This document shows, piece by piece, positions 40,772-48,875 of a DNA stretch of 64,000 nt. The notes beneath the pieces were generated by a model, which searched no databases, was not told where the DNA came from, and worked only from the letters and a program-made list of their open reading frames with translations. Every line of letters starts with the position of its first letter. Position 1 is the stretch's first letter. The position numbers were made by a program, and so were the translations under genes. Source of the DNA: Paenibacillus sp. PL2-23 (lineage in GTDB: Bacteria > Bacillota > Bacilli > Paenibacillales > Paenibacillaceae); NCBI RefSeq assembly GCF_040834005.1, contig NZ_CP162129.1:5420240-5484239 (forward strand). Reading direction: 5' to 3'.

Positions 40772-43396
40772 TTATTCAGGCTGAGGCTGCCATGTGTTTA
40801 CTGGTGTGTATCCCTCAGCTACATGTCCCGCTGTGAATTGTGTTGGAATAACAACGTAACCAATAACGTCGAGATCCTCGTCATAGAGTACGACATAGCT
40901 TAACCGATCATAAACCGTTTTCGGTCCATTCTCTGATTGTTGTGAGTACTCCCCTCCAACATATATTTTTCCCTGAGCATGACTAGGAATTTCACGAATA
41001 GCTCCAAATGACGATGACATAAAACCCTCTGGTGTAGTGCCCGATTTCACTTGATCTTGAATAAGGGCGGACGGTAAGGAGGATGTCACTTGATTCAGTA
41101 TCTCCGTACCACCAGTGGAATAATATTTGGCATTAGGAACGGCTTGCAGCAGCTTCGCATGGTCCCAATATCTTTCTACACCATGACTAAATGGCAATGT
41201 GGAATTCGGATTGCTAGTGAATTTATCAATTAATTCTTGTGTCGTAAGAGGCTCAATGGTATAACCGATGTCCTCTGTGATGCGCATTACAGGAGCCATG
41301 TTGTACTCGTACGGCCCCTCGTGCAATACTGTACCATTTCTAACCACTTGAATGTAGAAGCGGCCTGTTTGCTCTGTAAAATATTGTGTATCAATATATG
41401 CTGTCTTGTAGCTTCCGTTAGGACTTGCGTTCGAGATTGGAGCTGCCCCTTGCTCAATGGACGATGCTCCATCCTCGAGTTCATAGACATGGATGACATC
41501 CGTATTCAATAATGGATCAGCATTAATCATTTGTGCTTGAAGGTTGTATTGTTGACCCCACTGGCCGGTTCCAGCGTTATATTGGTTTATTTTATTGAGT
41601 TTAAAGCCTTCCTGAATGCTTCTCGGATAATGAACATACAGATTGTAGTATTTATGCCTTAGACCATCTCCGCTTGTGACGCTAATATTGATTCTTATAT
41701 CTTCTTTAGGATTTAACGTAACTGGAATAGAACTGCTGCCCACACTCCCATAAGCGCCCCGCTCTGAAAGAGCCGTACCATGCCATACCGAATAGTACGC
41801 ACTTGTATGCGGCTCAAGCGAAATGGTGAGCTCCACAGCCTCGGCCTCAGATACGCTGTTAATTACATGATAATCGAACACATCAGCACTAAATCCTGTT
41901 GCTGTGGATGGTTCATTGTTTGAGGTCTTATGATTTAAGATATAGTCACCAAAAACAATGTCCTCTAACGTCGACACCTTGCACGCGTCGCTCGTACATG
42001 GAGGAGTCGTTGGTGTTGGTGTTGGTGTTGATGCCGGCGTATCAACAGGACCCGGCGCCTGAGTAATTGGCGTTGGCGTTGGAGCGACCACACCGGAGTC
42101 GTCTACTTTGTTTGGCTGCTTCGCAAATTCGGAGCCTTTTGCTCCTTCATTCACAACGGCGTTCTCAATCTTGCCTTCCCCAATCATCTTTGCAACAGAA
42201 TCTAGCACAAGCTTCAGAATAGAAGCTTCTTTGCTCACCTCAATATTGTTGCTGGCTGCGCCAGACTGAACATTCAAGTTGCTGATGGATCCGCTTGGAA
42301 TCTTCACTTTAATATTGGATGAGAGCACATCCACATTCTCGTATTGACCTAGAAGCTCGACTTGGGAGCCTGCAGGCAATGCGTCGGAGAGCTCAACGTT
42401 TGCAATACCACTATCTGTTACAAATGACTCCTCGAGCTTAACAGGCGACTTCACGACAACATAATCAATTGAGGATTGACCTGCGACGACCAGACGTACA
42501 GAGCCGTCACGCTTATCCACGGATATGCGTACCAGCACGGAGTCCTCAAAGTGAATAGAGTTCGGTCCTCCTCCTTGAATGAGGGATTCTCCTTCTACCA
42601 CAATGCCTTTAAAATATACATCACCCTCGCCTACCTCGGCTGTAACAGTCAAGTTGCCTGTGATGGTTACATTCTGCAGCGTCACGCCTGCAGCCGAAAT
42701 GACGACATCGCCTCTAATCGTTCCATGTCCGAATTCCAATCCATAAATGCCCGGCTCATCAAACACAGTCGTCGGGTTAATAATGGCAAGAGCTGAATCC
42801 AACACGGTAACGGCTTGTGCCCTTGTCAGCCCGCCTTTTGGGCTCAGCGATCCATCGGATAGACCATTTAATATACCCGCATTCACTAAATTCGCCATTG
42901 CTTGCTTACCGGACTGCGTAAGCGTATGAGCGTCCTGGAATGATAGCAGAGCATCCAACGATGAATCCCCGAGCTGAAGCAGAGATGTAATCATATAAGA
43001 CGCTTCTTCACGAGTCACTTGCCGTTTTGGCTGAAATGTGCCATCCTCGTAACCCTTTATGTATCCGGCCTTAACACCTATACCTATCTGCTCAAAGGCC
43101 CACTCTCCAGCTTTAACATCGGAGAACGTGCTGACTCCGCTGTCCGTAAGCCCGAAAGCACGGTTAATCAGCGTGACGAGCTCAACACGCGTCACCACTT
43201 GATTCGGCCGATAGGTGCCATCCTCATAGCCCTTCAGCAATCCATTGTCCACCCAAGCGCGCATGCTCGCTTCCGCCCAATGACCTTCCAGATCATCGCC
43301 AGCCGCTTGTGCTGCTGCGCCTGCGGCGCTGAGCATGCTCCACAACAACATGATTGACGTGAGCAAACTCAATCTTCTTTTTGTTATTCCCAGCAT
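40772..43396 (-). CDS. SLH-domain cell-surface protein
   Basis: An 874-residue exported protein. Signal peptide to about residue 32 (ending AAAQAAG), three S-layer homology domains at about 35-75, 95-140 and 155-200 (GHWAEASMRAWVDNGLLKGY, TFSDVKAGEWAFEQI, YIKGYEDGTFQPKRQVTREE) that bind pyruvylated wall polymer, a beta-helix-like region of repeated short strands (about 215-430, GTIRGDVVISAAGVTLQNVT), a Pro/Thr linker with PTPTPITQAPG, and a large C-terminal region with a cadherin-like beta-sandwich (ATGFSADVFDYHVIN). Role is probably structural or adhesive. An AGGAGG lies 13 bases before the ATG. IS1380 is inserted 138 bases upstream and could alter its expression. Confidence 0.85.
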   Translation of the reverse strand: MLGITKRRLSLLTSIMLLWSMLSAAGAAAQAAGDDLEGHWAEASMRAWVDNGLLKGYEDGTYRPNQVVTRVELVTLINRAFGLTDSGVSTFSDVKAGEWAFEQIGIGVKAGYIKGYEDGTFQPKRQVTREEASYMITSLLQLGDSSLDALLSFQDAHTLTQSGKQAMANLVNAGILNGLSDGSLSPKGGLTRAQAVTVLDSALAIINPTTVFDEPGIYGLEFGHGTIRGDVVISAAGVTLQNVTITGNLTVTAEVGEGDVYFKGIVVEGESLIQGGGPNSIHFEDSVLVRISVDKRDGSVRLVVAGQSSIDYVVVKSPVKLEESFVTDSGIANVELSDALPAGSQVELLGQYENVDVLSSNIKVKIPSGSISNLNVQSGAASNNIEVSKEASILKLVLDSVAKMIGEGKIENAVVNEGAKGSEFAKQPNKVDDSGVVAPTPTPITQAPGPVDTPASTPTPTPTTPPCTSDACKVSTLEDIVFGDYILNHKTSNNEPSTATGFSADVFDYHVINSVSEAEAVELTISLEPHTSAYYSVWHGTALSERGAYGSVGSSSIPVTLNPKEDIRINISVTSGDGLRHKYYNLYVHYPRSIQEGFKLNKINQYNAGTGQWGQQYNLQAQMINADPLLNTDVIHVYELEDGASSIEQGAAPISNASPNGSYKTAYIDTQYFTEQTGRFYIQVVRNGTVLHEGPYEYNMAPVMRITEDIGYTIEPLTTQELIDKFTSNPNSTLPFSHGVERYWDHAKLLQAVPNAKYYSTGGTEILNQVTSSLPSALIQDQVKSGTTPEGFMSSSFGAIREIPSHAQGKIYVGGEYSQQSENGPKTVYDRLSYVVLYDEDLDVIGYVVIPTQFTAGHVAEGYTPVNTWQPQPE

Positions 43397-43529
43397 GTGT
43401 GTGAATTCCTCCTATTCTAGAGCAGCAGAGGATCCATTATTATCCTCCGCTATATGAAATATTCCTGATAGATTATAATACATAATCTGATACATTTCGA
43501 CTATTTTTTTCGGATATTACCATCTACTC

Positions 43530-43547
43530 TCCCACCTGAATCCGTGA
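43530..43547. repeat. Left target duplication and terminal inverted repeat of IS
   Basis: TCCCA at 43530-43534 followed by CCTGAATCCGTGA at 43535-43547, the inverted copy of the right end. Confidence 0.9.
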
Positions 43548-45196
43548 CAGCTTAGGTCCCCTACCTCCTAGGCAGTCCGTATTTTGGAAAACAGGCGTAG
43601 AAGATTGTGTATCTTACAACATTCCCATCTTCGGATTCAAACAAGAAGCGCTTTTCACAGGAAGCAAGGCATGCGAAATAAACCTCCTTTTTTACAGGGG
43701 GGAGGCGACTGGTGGCTGTGCTTGCGTTTCATTCACAATAATCAGGCAAATGCCTGGTAGATTCGACGAACGGTTTGGAACCATGGACTGTAACGGCCGA
43801 AATTGAAGGACGTTTGTCGGGCATGGCGGCTGACTCTAGCTGCGATGTAGATGATGTTCTGAATGACAGTTCGGATACGACGGCGCCCGACGCCTCCACG
43901 AATCGGTGCATCATCTTGACGTAAGCTTTCTTGTCCCATGATGCGAAGCAGGTTATAGGCGAATACGCCAGCGTGCAGGACTAGCTCATTCGTATCGAAC
44001 TTGCCTGCCGGCAATCGCTCCAAATCTAGATCGGTCTTAAGCTCACTATGAAATTGCTCGCTTGTGCCATGATCGCGATAAAGCTCAATGACACGCCATG
44101 GCGAGCAAGTCAGAGATGTCCAGTAAACGTTCACTTCCACATCTGGAAACATGAGCACCTGCCCATCCCGATCGATCGTACGCACGATGACTTGGAACAC
44201 TTGACGCAGGTTACAATCGAAGTCTTTCTGTGGAAATGTAATCGCGCCGATGTAGGTGGTCTTCCCAGGGCGTTGCTCACAAGATATCCCTTTGTCTTCG
44301 GCTACTCGCAGCCAGCTTTCTTTGGAAGCGCCGCGAAGATTGACTTTAATGATGTAGTCAACCTCTTTCTCCGCGTGGCAAACTTGCAAGTTTTCAAGAC
44401 TATCGTGAGCAGAATCCATACGGACGAGTAGACGATCACTTGTAATGCGACGAGCGTAATGAATCGTTTCCCGAAGGAAATCAGCACCATCTTTCTGGCT
44501 GTGTGTACTACCTTCACGCAATTGAAGATTTACGCCATACCCTTCTCGGCCCAAATAGGCAAAGATGGGGGCATATCCAAATGTTCCTTTGTACGTGAGG
44601 GAGACACCTTCTTTTTTGGTGCCGGAGTTATCGAACGGCGAAACGTCAATGTCCAGCGGTATGACCGTATGCTCGCCTGCGTCAAGTCCAGTTACCGGGG
44701 CATTGAGGTTTCGGATGAGGTCGGCAGATTCCTGCAACAGAATGTCATTCCAATTGGCATCTATTGTTTGTGCAGCGGCATCCAGTCGCTGACGGAGCGT
44801 AGGGCTTGAAGGCACTTTGCGAATACCTAGGCATGTTTGAAACACCGTATCTTTGCGAAAAGGCTCGATGTGGTCGAAATCGCTTTTACCTTGGCAGAGC
44901 AGACCAAGATAGCTTTTCATGACTTCGCCGTTCCCGTGGATCGGATTCTCCATTCCTTTAACGGCTGAGCGATTAAGACGCTGAGACAACTGTGTATGGG
45001 AAAGCAGCGCACCGACCGCAGCCAAGCCTGCATGCGTTGTTAAGAGGATTTCCTTAGATTGGGTGAATTGGATCTTCATATTCAGCACCTCGTTGGTGAA
45101 AGTAGAAAACAAGCGATTATCTTTAATTTTCGACTTCAGAGATGCATTTTCCTTTAAATATCTGGGTTTTTATGAACTATGTATCACGGATTCAGG
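43535..45196. mobile_element. IS1380-family insertion sequence, complete
   Basis: A 1662-base element bounded by 13-bp perfect inverted repeats CCTGAATCCGTGA/TCACGGATTCAGG and flanked by the 5-bp direct repeat TCCCA. It contains one intact transposase gene. The intact ends and target duplication suggest a recent insertion. It separates the AT-rich island and its SLH gene from the genes at 45.3 kb. No additional cargo is present. Confidence 0.92.
43742..45079 (-). CDS. IS1380-family transposase
   Basis: A 445-residue DDE transposase, full length. The catalytic residues appear to be Asp in VIPLDIDVSPFDNSG, Asp in LLVRMDSAHDSLENL and Glu in YRDHGTSEQFHSELKTDLDL, the last with the family's YRxxG-type block. 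The C-terminal NTNELVLHAGVFAYNLLRI-like helices (FDTNELVLHAGVFAYNLLRI) are typical. The ATG at 45079 is preceded by GAGGTG; an upstream in-frame ATG at 45112 is less likely. No frameshift, so presumably active. Confidence 0.92.
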   Translation of the reverse strand: MKIQFTQSKEILLTTHAGLAAVGALLSHTQLSQRLNRSAVKGMENPIHGNGEVMKSYLGLLCQGKSDFDHIEPFRKDTVFQTCLGIRKVPSSPTLRQRLDAAAQTIDANWNDILLQESADLIRNLNAPVTGLDAGEHTVIPLDIDVSPFDNSGTKKEGVSLTYKGTFGYAPIFAYLGREGYGVNLQLREGSTHSQKDGADFLRETIHYARRITSDRLLVRMDSAHDSLENLQVCHAEKEVDYIIKVNLRGASKESWLRVAEDKGISCEQRPGKTTYIGAITFPQKDFDCNLRQVFQVIVRTIDRDGQVLMFPDVEVNVYWTSLTCSPWRVIELYRDHGTSEQFHSELKTDLDLERLPAGKFDTNELVLHAGVFAYNLLRIMGQESLRQDDAPIRGGVGRRRIRTVIQNIIYIAARVSRHARQTSFNFGRYSPWFQTVRRIYQAFA

Positions 45197-45201
45197 TCCC
45201 A
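45184..45201. repeat. Right terminal inverted repeat and target duplication of IS
   Basis: TCACGGATTCAGG at 45184-45196 followed by TCCCA at 45197-45201, matching the left end. Confidence 0.9.
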
Positions 45202-45358
45202 GAAACCAACCAGAACCTGAGCTAATAGTCATGCTCATAAGACTCATAGGAATATATCGGAAGAAGGATACAGACATAAGCTATACACATATGCCCTCCA
45301 ATGATATATTTGAAGGAAATGTCTCTCAACAAAGGAAGTGTTTGTTCTGGAAACCTCT

Positions 45359-45856
45359 ATGCAGGAAGGAAGCAAGCTTGAACGGCCGCTGGGCGTCTAC
45401 GGACTAGGCGGCTGGCTTATTGTGGTACAGATCGGATTGTGGGGGTCCGTGCTCAGCGGGCTTGTGCTCCTGTTCGTCAATATCATCCCCTCCTACAGCC
45501 CCGACGTGTGGAATACCCTCACCATGCCCGGCTCGGATATGTACCATCAGCTGTGGAAGCCGCTCATTGTGTTCGAGACGATATTCTGTATCGCGTCACT
45601 GGCGTTTATTGCCGTTCTGCTGGTGTGCTTCTACAGAAGGAAGGCGGTCACACCCCGACTATTTATTATTTTGTACGCGGTTAATCTGGTCGTCACTATT
45701 ATTGACACAGCTCTGGTTGTTACGATCCAGAATGCGATTGGCCTGGTCTCCCAAGGCAATCTGTATGCCGATGTCATCCGCAACGCCCTGACCTGCGCGA
45801 TCTGGATTCCATATTTTCTGAAGTCTGAGCGGGTCGCCAATACATTTGTGAGATAG
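45359..45856 (+). CDS. DUF2569-type membrane protein
   Basis: A 165-residue protein with four membrane segments. Family marks are YGLGGWLIVVQIGLW near the N-terminus and IWIPYFLKSERVANTF at the C-terminus, conserved in DUF2569 proteins of unknown function. The start is uncertain: ATG at 45359, or GTG at 45338 directly behind AAAGGAA. It is followed 13 bases later by a thioredoxin-like gene. Confidence 0.75.
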   Translation: MQEGSKLERPLGVYGLGGWLIVVQIGLWGSVLSGLVLLFVNIIPSYSPDVWNTLTMPGSDMYHQLWKPLIVFETIFCIASLAFIAVLLVCFYRRKAVTPRLFIILYAVNLVVTIIDTALVVTIQNAIGLVSQGNLYADVIRNALTCAIWIPYFLKSERVANTFVR

Positions 45857-45869
45857 GAGGCTGCTGCCG

Positions 45870-46379
45870 ATGAGAAAAAGCGTGATAACCGTCATCCTGC
45901 TTGTCATCGCCGCTGTTGCTCTAACCTCCGTCCTTATGAAGCAGTTCCGAGGGTCCGAGGAAGAGACGACGGAGGTTATTCAGCTGAAGCAATTAGGCAC
46001 GAACGAGACGGTAACGGTCGACTTCTCCGATAAGCCCTCTGTGATGGTGCTGTTCACCTCATGGTGTACCTACTGCAACGCCGATGCGCCCAAGATCGTC
46101 CAGCTTCAGGACAAATACAAGGACCAGCTCAACGTCTACGGCATTAACCTGCTGTATCGCGACGAGGAGTCGGAGGTGCGGCGCTACGCGGATACCCATG
46201 GCATCGACTATCCCATCCTGCTGGATGAGTCGGGCGACATTCATCGGAAGTACGGGCAAACGCCGTTTCCAGCATTATTTTTTGTAGATAAGGAGGGGAA
46301 CGTCGTCGACCGTCTGATCGGCTCCACGGATATCGAGACAATCGACAATTCCTTTCAGAATCTGACCCAATCCCCGTAA
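45870..46379 (+). CDS. TlpA/ResA-type membrane-anchored thioredoxin-like protein
   Basis: A 169-residue protein with an N-terminal membrane anchor (VITVILLVIAAVALTSVLM) and an extracytoplasmic thioredoxin fold. The redox motif CTYC is in MVLFTSWCTYCNADAP and the cis-Pro in QTPFPALFFVD. Homologues reduce apocytochrome or spore-envelope disulfides. AGGAGG lies upstream of the ATG. No cytochrome genes are adjacent, so the partner is unknown. Confidence 0.88.
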   Translation: MRKSVITVILLVIAAVALTSVLMKQFRGSEEETTEVIQLKQLGTNETVTVDFSDKPSVMVLFTSWCTYCNADAPKIVQLQDKYKDQLNVYGINLLYRDEESEVRRYADTHGIDYPILLDESGDIHRKYGQTPFPALFFVDKEGNVVDRLIGSTDIETIDNSFQNLTQSP

Positions 46380-46533
46380 CAAAAATGACAAATTGTCTAT
46401 TCATGCCTATCCACTTTCTGCTAATATAGAGGGTGAGCCAGGTACTAGATTGCAACAATTGCAGCATATAATGCTCAGCAGATGGCTATTTATCGCGATG
46501 GGCGCTGCCTGTCGACCAAGAGGAGGAGACCAC

Positions 46534-46893
46534 TTGAATCAACCGATGTATTCCATGTCCAGTGAAGAGCGGACGTTTGGCATGCTGTGCCACCTGCTTG
46601 CTTTCAGCGGATTTATTGTGCCGTTCGGCACCATTGTAGGGCCGCTGGTAATGTGGCTGATGAAGAAGGATCGCTCGCAATTCGTGAATGACCAAGGCAG
46701 AGAATCGCTGAACTTCCAGATCAGCTGTGTCATCTACGCCATTGTCGCCGGTGTGCTGACGCTGGTGTTTATCGGCGTGCTGCTGCTTATCGCTCTCGGC
46801 ATTTTCTGGATTGTATTCGTTATTATCGGCTCGATCCGGGCGAACGAAGGCAAGCTCTACCGCTACCCGATGACCATTCGTTTTATCAAATAA
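46534..46893 (+). CDS. DUF4870-type small membrane protein
   Basis: A 119-residue protein with three membrane segments. Family marks: MLCHLLAFSGFIVPFGTIVG, WLMKKDRSQFVNDQGRESLN, and the GxLYRYPMTIRFI end. Function unknown. The TTG start at 46534 has AGGAGGAGA 5 bases upstream; the longer frame before it contains no site. A hairpin terminator follows. Confidence 0.82.
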   Translation: MNQPMYSMSSEERTFGMLCHLLAFSGFIVPFGTIVGPLVMWLMKKDRSQFVNDQGRESLNFQISCVIYAIVAGVLTLVFIGVLLLIALGIFWIVFVIIGSIRANEGKLYRYPMTIRFIK

Positions 46894-46910
46894 AGCTCGG
46901 ACCGCAACGC

Positions 46911-46952
46911 GAAGAACCCGCTGCTCCCATCCAGGGAAACAGCGGGTTCTTC
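46911..46952. terminator. Bidirectional terminator
   Basis: GAAGAACCCGCTG/CAGCGGGTTCTTC, 13-bp stem, between the convergent DUF4870 and RpiR genes. Confidence 0.75.
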
Positions 46953-46964
46953 ATATATTCGCCG

Positions 46965-47807
46965 CTATTTGGGAAGCTGGGAGGCATACCGCTTGCGCAG
47001 CGCGTTCAAGCGATCCAGCTTATCCATCGCCCGCTGATCTCTTCGCTTGGTGACAGCTACCGCAATCGCCTCCGCGACGGCAATCGGTGCCGTCATGGAA
47101 TGGAAGCCGTCCATCTCCCCCCGGTCGATCTGCAGGCAGTACTGGCTCTCCTTAATCATATCGGACACCAGCAGATCGGTGATCAGCACGGATGTGCAAC
47201 CCGCTTCCTTGGCATGAGACAGAAGCACGGTCAGCTCGGGCGTCCGCTTTACGAACCCGAACAGGAGCAGAACATCTCCCGCCTCGGCATGCACGAGACT
47301 CTCCAGCAGCTCCCGGCCGCTTGCCGCCATACGCACCGTATCCACGCCAATGCGCCGCAAGCGGAAGGACAGCAGCTCCGCCGCGCAGCCAGCCGCCCCT
47401 CCCCCGTAGAGGAAGAGCTTGCGCGCGCCATCAATCTCCTCCACGACACGCCGGAATTGTGCCCGGTCAATCCGCTTCCCCGACTCCATCACATTAGACG
47501 ACGCGAGGTCTGCAATCTCCGCCACAATATCCGCTTCCTCATGCTCCACCTTGTCCAGAATGTGCTGCATCTTGCGCGCGGGCGACGGCTGCTCGCTTCG
47601 GAGCAGCTGCTGCTTGAACGCCTTCAGATTGGCGAAGCCGACAGCCCGCCAGAATCGGGATACCGTCGCCGTGCTGACGCCAACCTGGCGCGCGATGTCC
47701 TCGTCCGTACAATACGGTATCTGCTGCAAGGCTCCTACAATATAGTTGGCGATCGCCTGCTGGCTCTTCGACAACGACGACAGCTCTGCTCCCCACTGTA
47801 TCTCCAT
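46965..47807 (-). CDS. MurR/RpiR-family transcriptional regulator
   Basis: A 280-residue regulator: N-terminal HTH_6 (about 1-75, YCTDEDIARQVGVSTATVSRF) and a C-terminal SIS sugar-phosphate-binding domain (about 110-250, FLYGGGAAGCAAELLSFRLR, LLLFGFVKRTPELTVLLSHA). Family members sense phosphosugars. The ATG at 47807 has GGAGGG 8 bases upstream; a longer frame to 47891 is less likely. It is divergent from the ECF transporter genes with 186 bases between, so it probably controls them. Confidence 0.87.
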   Translation of the reverse strand: MEIQWGAELSSLSKSQQAIANYIVGALQQIPYCTDEDIARQVGVSTATVSRFWRAVGFANLKAFKQQLLRSEQPSPARKMQHILDKVEHEEADIVAEIADLASSNVMESGKRIDRAQFRRVVEEIDGARKLFLYGGGAAGCAAELLSFRLRRIGVDTVRMAASGRELLESLVHAEAGDVLLLFGFVKRTPELTVLLSHAKEAGCTSVLITDLLVSDMIKESQYCLQIDRGEMDGFHSMTAPIAVAEAIAVAVTKRRDQRAMDKLDRLNALRKRYASQLPK

Positions 47808-47993
47808 CCTGCCATCCCTCCGCTTTCTATTCTTGTTGCCGAGTATAACACGGGACGCAAACAAATGAAAGTTTTTTTGCAATAAATACAATCTGAAAAT
47901 TAATTTACAAATACCTTATATCCTGTTGACGATGCGTTAACACAGCTTGCCTATATTGATATGGAAGCAATTATTCGAAGGAGGATCTTACCT

Positions 47994-48875
47994 ATGATAT
48001 CCACGCACAAGAAGCGATACGAGCTCACGCAATCTCAGAAGCTGATGGTGTTCATTCTATCCATGTCGCTGTACGGCATCTCCAACATGTTCACAGAATT
48101 AATCCCGGCCATCCAGCTGGGACCCATCGAGCTGAAGGTGGAATACTTCGCCTTCATTCCCCTGACGCTCTGCATTCTGTTCCATCCGCTGTACGCCGCG
48201 ATCGGCGCATCCTTCGGCGAGATTATATTCGGAGAGCTGCTGCTGGGGCAATTCGGCGGACTGGGCGAGCTGGAGAAATTTATTCAATTCACGCTGGCTA
48301 TGTACATTGCCGGCCTGCTGGTGAGAGACCCCCGCAACCGCAAGCAGCTGGCGATTGCTGCCTTCGTTGCGGTAGGCATTGACCAGATGCTGGGCGCCAT
48401 TGTCGACATGGGCAAGGTATGGTTCGGCATTGAAGATCTCGAAGCGCTGCCCGGCATTCCGGAGAGCATCCTGCTTATCGAGGGCATCGGCTTCCTGAAC
48501 GCTATGCTCATTACGGGCATTCTGTTCTCCCTCTTGCCAACGCTGTATCTGGTGCCGCGCCTATACGGCAAAATTGAGCCGCTGCTGGGCATGAAGCCGC
48601 GGGACGGCCGCATACCGGTCACGATGGGCGAAGTGCTTAAGCCTCGCCTCCTGATCCTGGCTGTAGTCCTGGTCTTCATTGCAGCCGCATCTGAATTTCT
48701 GGCGGAATCCGATATTAACTTCGCCGTATGGGAGCCGGAATTTGTGGAGCAATACGGCAATGGCATCACTTGGCTCAGCATAGGAGCTGCGACGGTCGTG
48801 CTTGTTCTTACCATTATGGCAGCCTTGCGCGCCAAGCGCCGGCAGTCGGCAGCACCGAAGGACGTGACCCCGTGA
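47994..48875 (+). CDS. Membrane protein, probable ECF transporter substrate-binding (S) component
   Basis: A 293-residue protein with about eight membrane segments (FILSMSLYGISNMFTELIPA, FIPLTLCILFHPLYAAIGAS). It is followed by the two ATPase domains and the T subunit of an energy-coupling-factor transporter, so it should be the substrate-binding subunit, though larger than the usual 170-200 residues. Substrate unknown. The ATG at 47994 has AAGGAGG upstream. The stop overlaps the start of the ATPase gene (GTGA). The RpiR regulator and PHP hydrolase nearby hint at a phosphorylated or sugar-like compound, as inference. Confidence 0.72.
   Translation: MISTHKKRYELTQSQKLMVFILSMSLYGISNMFTELIPAIQLGPIELKVEYFAFIPLTLCILFHPLYAAIGASFGEIIFGELLLGQFGGLGELEKFIQFTLAMYIAGLLVRDPRNRKQLAIAAFVAVGIDQMLGAIVDMGKVWFGIEDLEALPGIPESILLIEGIGFLNAMLITGILFSLLPTLYLVPRLYGKIEPLLGMKPRDGRIPVTMGEVLKPRLLILAVVLVFIAAASEFLAESDINFAVWEPEFVEQYGNGITWLSIGAATVVLVLTIMAALRAKRRQSAAPKDVTP

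Noticed and set aside
46451..46476. TTGCAA...TATAAT promoter before the DUF4870 gene
   Set aside because: Only about 11 bases between the hexamers, too short for a sigma-A promoter.
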